Positions 27,175 to 36,019 of a DNA stretch of 64,000 nt are shown here, piece after piece. Under the pieces are notes generated by a model, which saw only the letters and a program-made list of their open reading frames with translations, had not been told where the DNA came from and searched no databases. Origin of the DNA: Mesorhizobium sp. M7A.F.Ca.US.008.03.1.1 (GTDB lineage: Bacteria; Pseudomonadota; Alphaproteobacteria; Rhizobiales; Rhizobiaceae); the NCBI RefSeq assembly GCF_003997495.1, contig NZ_RZRU01000006.1, positions 119,796 through 183,795 of the forward strand. The letters are read 5' to 3'. The position numbers were made by a program, and so were the translations under genes. Position 1 is the first letter of the stretch. Each line of letters begins with the position of its first letter.

Positions 27175-28167
27175 ATGTCCAGCATCATGACGAACAGCGC
27201 CGCATTGACGGCCCTGCAGAGCCTCAACGCCACCAACAAATCCCTCACCGACACTCAGGCCCGCATTTCGACCGGCTACAAGGTCTCGCAGGCTTCGGAC
27301 AACGCCGCCTATTGGTCGATCGCCACCACGATGCGCTCCGACAACAAGGCTCTGTCGACCGTGCAGGATTCGCTTGGCCTCGGCGCGTCGAAGGTCGACA
27401 CCGCCTACACCGGCATGAACGCCGCGATCGCCACCATCGACTCGATCAAGCAGAAGCTGACCTCGTCCTATGGTCAGACGGATGCCGCCAAGGAAAAGAC
27501 CCAGGTCGAAATCGCCGCCCTTCAGGCGCAGCTGAAGGGTTACGCCGACGGCGCGACTTTCTCCGGCACCAACATGCTGTCCGTCAACAGCGGCGCGACA
27601 GCCACGACGGCGGCCGATGTGAAGATCGTTTCGGCGTTCAACCGCAGCTCCGCCGGCGCGGCTTCGATCTCGACGATCGACGTCAACGTGGAAAGCATCA
27701 AGCTGTATGAATCCGGTGCCGCGGCGACCAGCAAGGGCATTTTGGACTCCAATCGTCTCGGCACCACCGGCGCTGAGGTTGCCGCGGCCTCGGCACCGAC
27801 TTTGGGCGCTGCCGCAGCGGTCACCGACACCTATTCGGTCGCCACGCTGACGATCTTCTCGGGTGGCACGGCCGCCAGCGATAGCCAGATCGCCCAGCAG
27901 ATGAACGTCGTCGACGCCGCGCTCAAGGACATGACCAACGCCGCCACCAAGCTCGGCGCCGCCAAGAGCAGTATCGACCTGCAGAAGACCTTCACGCAGG
28001 ATCTGATGGACTCCATCGATCGCGGTGTCGGCCAGCTCGTCGATGCCGACATGAACAAGGAATCGACCCGTCTCCAGGCCCTGCAGGTCCAGCAGCAGCT
28101 CGGCATCCAGGCGCTGTCGATCGCCAACGGTTCGTCGCAGTCGATCCTGTCGCTCTTCCGCGGCTAA
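27175..28167 (+). CDS. Flagellin (first copy)
   Basis: 330 aa. The N-terminal D0/D1 region (SIMTNSAALTALQSLNATNK, SLTDTQARISTGYKVSQASD, NAAYWSIATTMRSDNKALST) and the C-terminal region (SIDRGVGQLVDADMNKESTR, LQALQVQQQLGIQALSIANG, SSQSILSLFRG) are typical alphaproteobacterial flagellin. The central part is short, so the outer domain is small. It is monocistronic: a leader with a hairpin upstream and a strong terminator downstream. The second flagellin is nearly identical at both ends and differs in the middle. Confidence 0.96.
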   Translation: MSSIMTNSAALTALQSLNATNKSLTDTQARISTGYKVSQASDNAAYWSIATTMRSDNKALSTVQDSLGLGASKVDTAYTGMNAAIATIDSIKQKLTSSYGQTDAAKEKTQVEIAALQAQLKGYADGATFSGTNMLSVNSGATATTAADVKIVSAFNRSSAGAASISTIDVNVESIKLYESGAAATSKGILDSNRLGTTGAEVAAASAPTLGAAAAVTDTYSVATLTIFSGGTAASDSQIAQQMNVVDAALKDMTNAATKLGAAKSSIDLQKTFTQDLMDSIDRGVGQLVDADMNKESTRLQALQVQQQLGIQALSIANGSSQSILSLFRG

Positions 28168-28195
28168 TCGCCTTCGCCCAACCACAGTTCGCACT

Positions 28196-28240
28196 AAAAA
28201 ATCGGGCCGCGCCAAAAGCGCGGCCCGATCTGCGTTTTGC
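28196..28240 (+). terminator. Rho-independent terminator of first flagellin gene
   Basis: ATCGGGCCGCGC (28201-28212), 5-nt loop, GCGCGGCCCGAT (28218-28229): a 12-bp perfect stem, preceded by an A-run and followed by CTGCGTTTT. It ends the flagellin transcript 33 bp after the stop codon. Confidence 0.85.
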
Positions 28241-28296
28241 TCCAGCCCCACGCAACCCTCGATCCTTAACTCTCAAAAGCCAGCTTTTAACAGGCT

Positions 28297-28326
28297 GTTA
28301 ACCATGCCGCGCTAGTTATGGTTAAC
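28297..28326. promoter_or_regulatory. Inverted repeat GTTAACCAT in second flagellin promoter region
   Basis: GTTAACCAT (28297-28305) and ATGGTTAAC (28318-28326) form a 9-bp perfect inverted repeat with a 12-nt spacer, about 110 bp upstream of the flagellin start. A related, imperfect TTAACCG/CGGTTTA pair lies at 27018-27033 before the first flagellin. It is a candidate regulator site (Rem or VisNR are the obvious candidates). Confidence 0.4.
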
Positions 28327-28391
28327 CAATAGCTTACGACAGTTGGCGAATCGGTCCGACCGGCACGATGCCACCCGTTGAACAGGCCCAT

Positions 28392-28413
28392 CCGGCATGT
28401 CAGAGCATGCCGG
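28392..28413 (+). promoter_or_regulatory. Leader hairpin of second flagellin gene
   Basis: CCGGCATG (28392-28399), loop TCAGAG, CATGCCGG (28406-28413): a perfect 8-bp stem 22 nt before the start codon. The loop ends in AGAG as does the loop of the first flagellin leader. Confidence 0.5.
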
Positions 28414-28435
28414 CTTTAGAGAAGGAGCGACTTTC

Positions 28436-29500
28436 TTGGCGAGCATCATGACCAACGCTTCGGCGTTAACCGCACTTCAAAGCCTCAGCGCCACCAACAA
28501 GTCACTCGAGCAGACGCAGGCGCGCATCTCGACGGGCTACCGGGTCTCGCAGGCCTCCGACAACGCCGCCTACTGGTCGATCGCCACCACGATGCGCTCC
28601 GACAACGCGGCCCTGTCGACCGTGCAGGATGCACTCGGCCTCGGCGCCTCGAAAGTCGACGCCGCTTACACCGGCATGAACAATGTGCTGACAACGATCG
28701 GGCAGATCAAGACCAAGGTGCTGTCCATGGTCGGTCAGACGGATGCCGCCAAGGCAAAAACCCAGACCGAGATCAAGGCGCTTCAGACGCAGATGAAGTC
28801 GTTTGCCGATGCGGCGACGTTCTCCGGCTCGAATTTCCTGGCGGTGACCTCCAAGCAGACTGCCGCCCCTAACGATGGCGTCCAGCCCGACTCGCAGATC
28901 GTGTCCTCATTCAATCGCTCCTCATCCGGCGCAGTGTCGATCGGAACGATCAACATCGATGTCGAGGGCACCAAGCTTTTCGACTACGGCCTCGCCGCCG
29001 AGGTCAAGAATTCCGGAACCCTCGATCGCAAAACCTCCATCTATTCCACGGGCGCCGCCCAAACCCTGTACGACAACGCCTATGCTGGCGTGATCGCGGG
29101 CGGAGGAACGGATATCGCCGCAAACACAGCCGGCCAGACGGCGGCGGGAGCGGTCGCCAAGGTCGACAATATTTCCGCCTACAACCTCGACATCACGGCC
29201 CCAGGGGTGACCGACGACATCATCACGCAGATGGTGACCAGGATGGACAAGGTCATGGCCCAGTTGACCGACTCCGCCACCATCCTCGGCTCGGCCAAGA
29301 GCAGCATCGACCTGCAGAAGACCTTCACCCAGAGCTTGATGGACTCCATCGACCGCGGCGTCGGCCAGCTCGTCGATGCCGACATGAACAAGGAATCGAC
29401 CCGTCTCCAAGCCCTGCAGGTGCAGCAGCAACTCGGCATCCAGGCGCTGTCGATCGCCAACAGCGCCTCGCAGTCGATCTTGTCTCTGTTCAAGAGCTGA
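28436..29500 (+). CDS. Flagellin (second copy)
   Basis: 354 aa from a TTG start at 28436, chosen because GGAG lies 8 nt upstream and the encoded ASIMTNASALTAL aligns with SSIMTNSAALTAL of the first flagellin; an ATG at 28448 is the alternative. N- and C-terminal domains match the first copy almost residue for residue (SLMDSIDRGVGQLVDADMNK, IQALSIANSASQSILSLFKS). The middle (about residues 125-265) is divergent and slightly longer. It is monocistronic with its own leader and terminator, so the filament is probably a two-flagellin heteropolymer. Confidence 0.95.
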   Translation: MASIMTNASALTALQSLSATNKSLEQTQARISTGYRVSQASDNAAYWSIATTMRSDNAALSTVQDALGLGASKVDAAYTGMNNVLTTIGQIKTKVLSMVGQTDAAKAKTQTEIKALQTQMKSFADAATFSGSNFLAVTSKQTAAPNDGVQPDSQIVSSFNRSSSGAVSIGTINIDVEGTKLFDYGLAAEVKNSGTLDRKTSIYSTGAAQTLYDNAYAGVIAGGGTDIAANTAGQTAAGAVAKVDNISAYNLDITAPGVTDDIITQMVTRMDKVMAQLTDSATILGSAKSSIDLQKTFTQSLMDSIDRGVGQLVDADMNKESTRLQALQVQQQLGIQALSIANSASQSILSLFKS

Positions 29501-29537
29501 TCACGGGCGCCACCGGCGCCCACCTTCCCATCAGATA

Positions 29538-29574
29538 ATCGGGCCGCGCCGCAAGCGCGGCCCGATTTCATTTT
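29538..29574 (+). terminator. Rho-independent terminator of second flagellin gene
   Basis: ATCGGGCCGCGC (29538-29549), loop CGCAA, GCGCGGCCCGAT (29555-29566), followed by TTCATTTT. The two stem arms are identical to those of the first flagellin terminator. Confidence 0.88.
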
Positions 29575-29632
29575 CGCACAAGCTTCGAAGACTAGAGTTC
29601 CGGCGGACAATCATGCTGGGAGTCGTTGAACC

Positions 29633-31279
29633 GTGCCGGAACAGATCCAGAGCATCATCTCTAATCTCCGCGGGTTTGGCGTGAAGCGCCTCGCCATGCT
29701 GGCGGGCATCGCCGTTCTGGTGATGGGCGTCATCGGCATCGCCTCGGTCTATCTCAACCGCCCCGCCTACGACACGCTCTATGTGGGACTCGACCGCGCC
29801 GACGTGAACCAGATCGGCCTGGTGCTGGGCGAAGCCGGTATCGGCTTCGATGTCGGCGCCGATGGAACCTCGGTTCTGGTGCCGGTCGGCACCACCGCTC
29901 AGGCCCGCATGCTGCTCGCCGAAAAGGGCCTGCCGACCAGCGCCAATGCCGGCTACGAATTGTTCGACAATGTCGGCTCGCTCGGCCTCACCTCCTTCAT
30001 GCAGCAGATCACCCGTGTGCGCGCGCTGGAAGGCGAGATCGCCCGCACCATCCAGTCGATATCGGGCATCAAGGCTGCGCGGGTTCACATCGTCATGTCC
30101 GAACGCGCCAATTTCCGCCGCGACGAGCAACAGCCTTCCGCTTCCGTGGTCATCCGCTACGCCGGCATCGACGCCGAGAAGAGCGCCATGTCGATCCGCC
30201 ATCTCGTCGCCGCCGCCGTTCCCGGCCTGTCGGCCGACAAGGTGACTGTTCTCGATTCCAGCGGCAATCTGCTGGCCGCTGGCGACGATCCGTCCAACAC
30301 CAGCGCCGCCCGCACGCTCGGCGTCGAGCAGACCGTCGAGGCGCAGATAGGAGACAACATCCGCCGTGCGCTGACGGCCTATCTCGGCCCCGACAATTTC
30401 CGCGCCAGCGTCAAGGCCGAGGTCAACACCGACACCCGCCAGACGGAAGAGACCATCTTCGATCCGAATTCCCGCGTCGAACGCTCGGTACAGTCGGTGC
30501 GCGCCAACGAGAACAACAACCAGAAGCAGGCTTCCACTCCGGCCAGCGTCGAGCAGAACCTGCCCGAGACCCAGGCAACCGCCACCGATGGCCCGCAATC
30601 CTCCTCGCAGAACGACCGCAGGGAAGAGATCACCAACTACGAGATCAATTCCAAGAAGATCGCCACCGTCTCCAACGGCTACACCGTCACCAAGATGTCG
30701 ATTGCCGTGGTCGTCAACCAGCAGCGGCTGACGACCATCCTCGGCAAGGACGCCACGCCGGAGCAGATCGCCAAGCGCGTCGCCGAGATCCAGAAGATGG
30801 TCACATCCGCTACGGGCCTGGACGAAAAGCGCGGCGACATCATCGACGTCTCGGCGGTCGAGTTCATCGATGGCCTGGATGGCGAGGCGATCCCGCAGGC
30901 GGGAATGCTCGATTCGATCGGCCAGCATGCCGGCACCATGATCAATGCGGGTGCCTTCATCGTCGTGGTGTTCCTGGTCGCCTTCTTCGGCCTGAGGCCG
31001 ATGGCCGCGGCGCTGACGGCAAAGGCTACTCCGGCCCTGGCAGGTCCCAGCTTCGACGACGTCCAGCGCTCGCTGCCGACCCCGGAGGCAATGGCCGCCA
31101 CCGACAATGCCGCGGTTGGCGCCTTGCCAGGCACACGCCCCGGCCCCACACCGCTCGACGATCTTCGCCAGAAGATCCGGCCGGCGCCGCAGGACCGGCT
31201 TGCCAGGATGGTCGACCTCAACGAGGAGCGCACCGCACAGATCCTGCGCAAATGGGCTTCCCAGGAAGTGGCGGTGTAA
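29633..31279 (+). CDS. fliF: FliF, flagellar MS-ring protein
   Basis: 548 aa from GTG at 29633 (GGGAG 10 nt upstream). Two membrane helices bracket the protein (LAMLAGIAVLVMGVIGIASV near residue 20 and INAGAFIVVVFLVAFFGLRP near residue 450). The secretin-like ring-building motifs are present (VLVPVGTTAQARMLLAEKGL, ELFDNVGSLGLTSFMQQITR). The C-terminal ERTAQILRKWASQEV segment binds FliG. It starts the fliF-FliH-like-motB-motC-fliK operon. Confidence 0.96.
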   Translation: MPEQIQSIISNLRGFGVKRLAMLAGIAVLVMGVIGIASVYLNRPAYDTLYVGLDRADVNQIGLVLGEAGIGFDVGADGTSVLVPVGTTAQARMLLAEKGLPTSANAGYELFDNVGSLGLTSFMQQITRVRALEGEIARTIQSISGIKAARVHIVMSERANFRRDEQQPSASVVIRYAGIDAEKSAMSIRHLVAAAVPGLSADKVTVLDSSGNLLAAGDDPSNTSAARTLGVEQTVEAQIGDNIRRALTAYLGPDNFRASVKAEVNTDTRQTEETIFDPNSRVERSVQSVRANENNNQKQASTPASVEQNLPETQATATDGPQSSSQNDRREEITNYEINSKKIATVSNGYTVTKMSIAVVVNQQRLTTILGKDATPEQIAKRVAEIQKMVTSATGLDEKRGDIIDVSAVEFIDGLDGEAIPQAGMLDSIGQHAGTMINAGAFIVVVFLVAFFGLRPMAAALTAKATPALAGPSFDDVQRSLPTPEAMAATDNAAVGALPGTRPGPTPLDDLRQKIRPAPQDRLARMVDLNEERTAQILRKWASQEVAV

Positions 31280-31282
31280 ACC

Positions 31283-31909
31283 ATGCCCTCCGTAGCCCTC
31301 TTCGACCTTCTGCCTGATTTCGGGACGCGCGCGCAACGTGCCGGCCAGCCCCGGGCAGCAGTCGATCCCGAACACAGGCCCGAGACGCCGGCGCCGCAAG
31401 CCGATATCGGCACGCTGATCGCCGAGGCGGTTGCCCAGGCGGAGGCAGTGCTGGAGGTCCGCCTGTCGGCTGCGCATGACGCCGCGCTCGAGGCCGAACG
31501 CCAGGCCAATGCCGAGGAAGCAAGGATATTTCACGAAAGCCTCGGCGACGATGTCGGCAAGGCGGTCTCTCTGCGCATCGATGCGATGGAGGCGCGCGTG
31601 ACCGGACTTGTCGCCGCCACGGTCGCCCGCATCATCGGCGGCATCGTCAGCGACGATCTGCAGAAACGTTCGATCGATGCGTTGGCCGGCGCCGTTCGCG
31701 AAGCGGTTGGCGATGCCGAAGCGGTGCGCATCGTCGTGCACGGCCCGCTCTCGATGTTCGAAACACTGAAGGCGTCGCTCGGACCCCGCGCCGCCAATCT
31801 CGATTTTGTCGAGGCGCCAGGCTTCGACCTGACCGTCGCCATCGACGAGGCGGTGTTCGAGACGCGCATGGCCGAATGGTCGACGATCCTCTCAGAGGTC
31901 CTGGCATGA
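31283..31909 (+). CDS. FliH-like protein (candidate regulator of the FliI ATPase)
   Basis: 208 aa. The proline-rich N-terminus is followed by a long charged helix (IAEAVAQAEAVLEVRLSAAH through ARIFHES) and an alpha/beta C-terminal part (LQKRSIDALAGAVREAVGDA, EAVRIVVHGPLSMFETLK). This layout, and the resemblance to V-ATPase subunit E/FliH-type stalk proteins, suggests FliH, which is otherwise missing from the window. It lies 3 bp after fliF and overlaps motB by 4 nt. Assignment is by architecture and context, not a clear motif. Confidence 0.7.
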   Translation: MPSVALFDLLPDFGTRAQRAGQPRAAVDPEHRPETPAPQADIGTLIAEAVAQAEAVLEVRLSAAHDAALEAERQANAEEARIFHESLGDDVGKAVSLRIDAMEARVTGLVAATVARIIGGIVSDDLQKRSIDALAGAVREAVGDAEAVRIVVHGPLSMFETLKASLGPRAANLDFVEAPGFDLTVAIDEAVFETRMAEWSTILSEVLA

Positions 31910-33249
31910 GCGTCGCCAACGCCGATCACGGCCGCAACGAGATCATCATCGTGCGGCGCAGTCATGACGACCATGACGAAGCCCACCATGGCGGCGTCTG
32001 GAAGATCGCCTTCGCCGACTTCATGACGGCCATGATGTGCTTCTTCCTGGTCATGTGGCTGATCAACGCCGCCAACGAGCAGACAAAGGCGGCCGTCGCC
32101 AGCTACTTCAACCCGGTCAAGCTGGTCGACCGCAATTCGAGCCGCAAGGGCCTGGAGGATCTCGGCGACGGCCCGCGCGCCATGGGGCTGACGGCCGACG
32201 ATCCGCAAGAGGCCACCAGCAAAGCCGGACAGAACGGCAATGCCGGCGCAGGCGCATCGGACCGCAAGCAGGACAAGCAGGAGCCGCAGCAGGCGGAACG
32301 CTCCGACGACCATCTCTTCGCCGACCCCTACGCGGTGCTTTCGGAAATCGCCACCGACACCGGCGTCATGCAGAATGTCAGCCAGAAAGGCGACGGCGGC
32401 GTGCAGGCTGCCGGCCCGGCTACCGGCGCCTCCGGTGGCGCCTCCTACCGCGATCCCTTCGAGCCGGATTTCTGGTCGCAGCAGGTCGCGGCGCCCGGCG
32501 CCGAGGCCAGCGCCGAACGCACCAAGATCGAGGGCGATCCGGCCAAGCCCGGCGACAAGACCGCCGAAACGCAAGTGCTCAAAGTCAAAGCCGTGCCGCC
32601 TGTCGCGCCCGCACCGCTTGAGCCGCAGGCAAAGGACGTGACCGGCAAGCAGGCCGCGAACCCTGCCACCGCAATGGCCGGCGAGACCAAACCGGACGGC
32701 ACCAAGGCCGCCGACGCAGCCAAGGCAGAGCCTGAGGCGCAAAAGGCGGCCAAGCCCGAAATCGGCGAGAAGGCACCAACCGCGGCTGCCGTGAAGGCAG
32801 CGGCCGACGTCAAGCGGCAGTTGGCCGATGCTTTCAAGCCTGGCGACAAGCTGCACGACGGCGTCTCGGTCGAAGCCACCGACAAGGGAGTCGTCATCTC
32901 GATCACCGATCAGCTCGACTTCGGCATGTTCGAGGTCGGCTCGGCATTGCCGAGACGCGAACTGGTGCTGGCGATGGAGAAGATCGGCCGCATCGTCAAC
33001 AGCCAGAAGGGCACCATCAGCATCAACGGCCACACCGACGCTCGGCCATTCCGCAGCGGCAGCTACGACAATTGGCGGCTGTCGACGGCACGCGCGCATT
33101 CCGCCTATTACATGCTCGTGCGCGGCGGCGTCGACGAACGCCGCATCACCGAGGTCGCCGGCTATGCCGACCGCCAGCCGAAGGTAGCAGCCGATCCATT
33201 GGCGGCCGCGAACCGCCGCATCGAGATCCTGATGGCGACCGGCGGATGA
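31906..33249 (+). CDS. motB: MotB, flagellar stator subunit with peptidoglycan-binding domain
   Basis: 447 aa from ATG at 31906, overlapping the preceding stop. VWKIAFADFMTAMMCFFLVM contains the proton-carrying Asp (D38) at the start of the single membrane helix. A long Ala/Lys/Pro-rich linker of about 250 residues follows, then the OmpA-like domain (ISINGHTDARPFRSGSYDNW, AAANRRIEILM). The linker is much longer than in Escherichia coli MotB, a rhizobial trait that goes with MotC. It overlaps motC by 4 nt. Confidence 0.95.
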   Translation: MSVANADHGRNEIIIVRRSHDDHDEAHHGGVWKIAFADFMTAMMCFFLVMWLINAANEQTKAAVASYFNPVKLVDRNSSRKGLEDLGDGPRAMGLTADDPQEATSKAGQNGNAGAGASDRKQDKQEPQQAERSDDHLFADPYAVLSEIATDTGVMQNVSQKGDGGVQAAGPATGASGGASYRDPFEPDFWSQQVAAPGAEASAERTKIEGDPAKPGDKTAETQVLKVKAVPPVAPAPLEPQAKDVTGKQAANPATAMAGETKPDGTKAADAAKAEPEAQKAAKPEIGEKAPTAAAVKAAADVKRQLADAFKPGDKLHDGVSVEATDKGVVISITDQLDFGMFEVGSALPRRELVLAMEKIGRIVNSQKGTISINGHTDARPFRSGSYDNWRLSTARAHSAYYMLVRGGVDERRITEVAGYADRQPKVAADPLAAANRRIEILMATGG

Positions 33250-34625
33250 AGCGAGCGGCCGTCACCCGCCGGTTGATTGGCCTGCTGCTGCTGGCCGGCG
33301 GACACCCGTCGGCCGGTTTCGCCCAGGACGCGCTGCAGCCGTATCAGCTGGTGCGCTCGCTGCAACTCATCCAGGACCGCATAGCCGCCGGCGATCATGC
33401 CGCCATGCCTATGCAGGCCAAGCTTCTGGAAATGGCGGATGCACGCCTGCGCGCGGCGAATGCCGAGGATTACAGGGATCCCAAGAACTTTCGCGCCCTG
33501 CTTGTCTACGGCATGAGTGGCGGCAACCCGGTGACCGTCGAAGCCGCCACGTCGCGCGCCACGACGGACCCGCAAAGCCTTGCCATAGCCAAAGGCGTGA
33601 TCGACTACCTCAACGGCCGGCCCGGCGAGGCGATCGAGGCGTTGAAGCCGATCGATCCCATGGCGCTGCCTCCCGATCTCGGCGCTTTCCTTGCCCTGGT
33701 CAAAGGCTCGTTGCTTGCCGGCGACCAGCCGGCGGCCGCACTCGGTCTGCTCGACCAGGCAAGATTGCTCAGCCCCGGCACGCTGGTCGAGGAAGCGGCA
33801 CTTCGCCGTTCGGTCGGCATTGCTGTCGCGCAAGGTGACGCGGCACGCTTCGCGCTTGCCTCCACCCAATATGTCGAGCGTTACCTCTATTCGCCCTATG
33901 CCAGCCAGTTCGCCGACTCCTTCGTCTCCGGCGTCATCGCGCTGCACATGTCGATCAGCCAGGACAAGCTGGGCGACATCACTTCGATGATGGATCCCGA
34001 ACGCGAGAAGGTGATCTATCTGCGCATCGCCCGCCGCGCCGCGATCGACGGCCTGAACGATCTGTCGGCTTTTGCTTCGGCGCGGGCCGAGCAGGGCCGC
34101 GACGGCAACACCAACCAGGACGATCCACGCGCCCTGCTCTATGCCAGCCTTTCCACCGTCACCTCGGGCACCATCGAGGATGTCCGCGCCAAGCTTGGCA
34201 AGATCGACCGCTCCAGGCTCTCGGAAGGCGACCGCGCCTTGCTCGACGCCGCTCAGGCGATTGCCGGCGAGGTCGTCGCGCCGCCCGCCACCCTTCCCGA
34301 GGAAAAGCCTGCCCCTGTTGCGGCCGAGCAAACGCCGGCGCCCGAGATCGCCACGGCGCAAGGCGCCGATGACAGCGGACTGCCACCGGTCGAAGGCGCG
34401 ATCTCGGAGAAACCTGCCGCCACCGCGGCCTCCGCCGGATCAGCGAAAGCGCCGGACACGGCGCCGGCTGCGGCCACATCCGCCGACGCAGCGACTGTCA
34501 TGCCGGTCTCGGCACCGTCGCCTGCAGCCGGCTCCGAGACCACTGATCCGACCGACGCCGCCATGACCAGAACACGTCGACAGCTCGACCTGATCGACCA
34601 GATGCTTGGAGCCGCCCCCAAATGA
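33246..34625 (+). CDS. motC: MotC, periplasmic motility protein
   Basis: 459 aa from ATG at 33246. The signal peptide (LIGLLLLAGGHPSAGFAQDA) targets the periplasm, where MotC acts on MotB in Sinorhizobium. The body is helical and TPR-like (SLAIAKGVIDYLNGRPGEAI, YVERYLYSPYASQFADSFVS), and an Ala/Pro-rich stretch leads to a conserved tail (RTRRQLDLIDQMLGAAPK). It overlaps motB and fliK by 4 nt each. The long open frame upstream of 33246 overlaps motB and is not coding for this protein. Confidence 0.92.
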   Translation: MKRAAVTRRLIGLLLLAGGHPSAGFAQDALQPYQLVRSLQLIQDRIAAGDHAAMPMQAKLLEMADARLRAANAEDYRDPKNFRALLVYGMSGGNPVTVEAATSRATTDPQSLAIAKGVIDYLNGRPGEAIEALKPIDPMALPPDLGAFLALVKGSLLAGDQPAAALGLLDQARLLSPGTLVEEAALRRSVGIAVAQGDAARFALASTQYVERYLYSPYASQFADSFVSGVIALHMSISQDKLGDITSMMDPEREKVIYLRIARRAAIDGLNDLSAFASARAEQGRDGNTNQDDPRALLYASLSTVTSGTIEDVRAKLGKIDRSRLSEGDRALLDAAQAIAGEVVAPPATLPEEKPAPVAAEQTPAPEIATAQGADDSGLPPVEGAISEKPAATAASAGSAKAPDTAPAAATSADAATVMPVSAPSPAAGSETTDPTDAAMTRTRRQLDLIDQMLGAAPK

Positions 34626-36019
34626 CCACCAGCCTCGGCTCGGCCTTGCCAGGATTTGCCTCCACGCGCGCGACGTCGGAGCAACCGGCTGCGAATGGCA
34701 GGAACGACGACGCCGGCTTCGGCAAGATGCTGCGCGGCGACACGAACCCTAACCGCCCGGAACGGCAGCCGGCGACCGAGGCGGGATCGCGCGACCAGCG
34801 CTGGGGCAAACTTGCCGCTGGCCTTGCCGGGCATGGCGGCAAGGCCGAACCGACGGCGGCCGGTCCCGGAAAGACCATTTCGACCAAAGTGCCAACCGTG
34901 AAAATCGGCAAGGACGATCTGGAAGCAAAGGCGCGCAAGGACGATGCCGACGCCGAAGAGACGGCGCCGGACGCCGATGCTGTGCCGCTTCAGGACGACT
35001 TGTCGCTGCTGATCGCGTTTCATGACCTGCGCCATTTCTCGACGTCGGCCAAGGCCGCCGGGCGCGACGCGGCAGCCGCCGAGAGCCCATCGAACCCGGC
35101 GCTCGACGGGCAAGCTCCCCTGCCGAAGACCTATCGATCAAAATCCACGGCCGGACGCGAGGCCCTCGAAACCATGTCGAAGCCGGAGCAAGTGTCGATC
35201 GTCGACGGGCCTTTGACGGAGCTTGACGCCCAGCCACCGAGCTCTGTCTCCAGCGCGCCGAAACGCGACAACACAGTGGCGGCCCTGAAGCTGCCGGACG
35301 CGCCGGCTGCCGATGTGCCCGGCGTGCAGTCGAAACACACCGCGTCGGCGATGAAGAGTATCGGGGATGTCCAGTCCTCGATGCGGCCCGAAGCGGGGAA
35401 ACAGTCCCTGTCCGCCGCACGCATCGACGTGGTGTCCGAACAGAGCTTCCCCGCGCCGCCGCAGAGTCCCATCAGCCAGGCCGCCCTCAATGTGATCAAC
35501 GCCATAGCCGCCGACAGCGGCCCGCAAAAGGCGCTTTCAGCCTCATCCGCGGCCGCTCAGCTGGCCAGCCCTGTTGCCGTTCCGACACATATGTTGAAGA
35601 TCGAACTTCACCCCGCTGAACTCGGCATGGTGACGGCCCATCTTCGCCTCTCCGGAGAACAACTTTCGATTGAGCTCAAGCCTGAATCACACGACGCCTA
35701 TCGTCGGCTGTCCGCCGACAGCGAGGCCATCGTCAAGTCACTGCGGGGGCTCGGCTTCGAGGTTGACAAGGTCACAATCCTGCAACCTTCGGTAGCGGTT
35801 CCCTCTACAACCCGCACCGATGCAACCGCCCCGTTGCCGGCGGCAACAGGCCGCGATCCATCATCCTTCCAGCCGGGGAATTCAGGCGGCGGCAGCTCCG
35901 GAGCCGGCGGCCAGCAACCGGGCCAGCAATCCTCAGGGAAACGCAACGATGACGCGCAGGACTACGGCCGCGGCACTTCGCCTTCTCGCGAGCGCGCTGG
36001 CGGCGATATCTTTATCTAG
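34622..36019 (+). CDS. fliK: FliK, hook-length control protein (formerly MotD in rhizobia)
   Basis: 465 aa. The C-terminal Flg_hook domain is recognisable: LKIELHPAELGMVTAHLRLS, GEQLSIELKPESHDAYRRLS, LRGLGFEVDKVTIL. The N-terminal two thirds is low in hydrophobics and repetitive, as expected for the molecular ruler part. In Sinorhizobium the gene after motC was called motD and later shown to be fliK. It overlaps motC by 4 nt and the lytic transglycosylase gene by 71 nt. Confidence 0.92.
   Translation: MTTSLGSALPGFASTRATSEQPAANGRNDDAGFGKMLRGDTNPNRPERQPATEAGSRDQRWGKLAAGLAGHGGKAEPTAAGPGKTISTKVPTVKIGKDDLEAKARKDDADAEETAPDADAVPLQDDLSLLIAFHDLRHFSTSAKAAGRDAAAAESPSNPALDGQAPLPKTYRSKSTAGREALETMSKPEQVSIVDGPLTELDAQPPSSVSSAPKRDNTVAALKLPDAPAADVPGVQSKHTASAMKSIGDVQSSMRPEAGKQSLSAARIDVVSEQSFPAPPQSPISQAALNVINAIAADSGPQKALSASSAAAQLASPVAVPTHMLKIELHPAELGMVTAHLRLSGEQLSIELKPESHDAYRRLSADSEAIVKSLRGLGFEVDKVTILQPSVAVPSTTRTDATAPLPAATGRDPSSFQPGNSGGGSSGAGGQQPGQQSSGKRNDDAQDYGRGTSPSRERAGGDIFI

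Noticed and set aside
29531..31741. Long minus-strand frame opposite fliF
   Set aside because: It crosses a terminator and is antisense to a well-conserved fliF.
33072..33245. N-terminal extension of motC
   Set aside because: It lies within motB in another frame; the ATG at 33246 starts a signal peptide and gives the usual 4-nt overlap.
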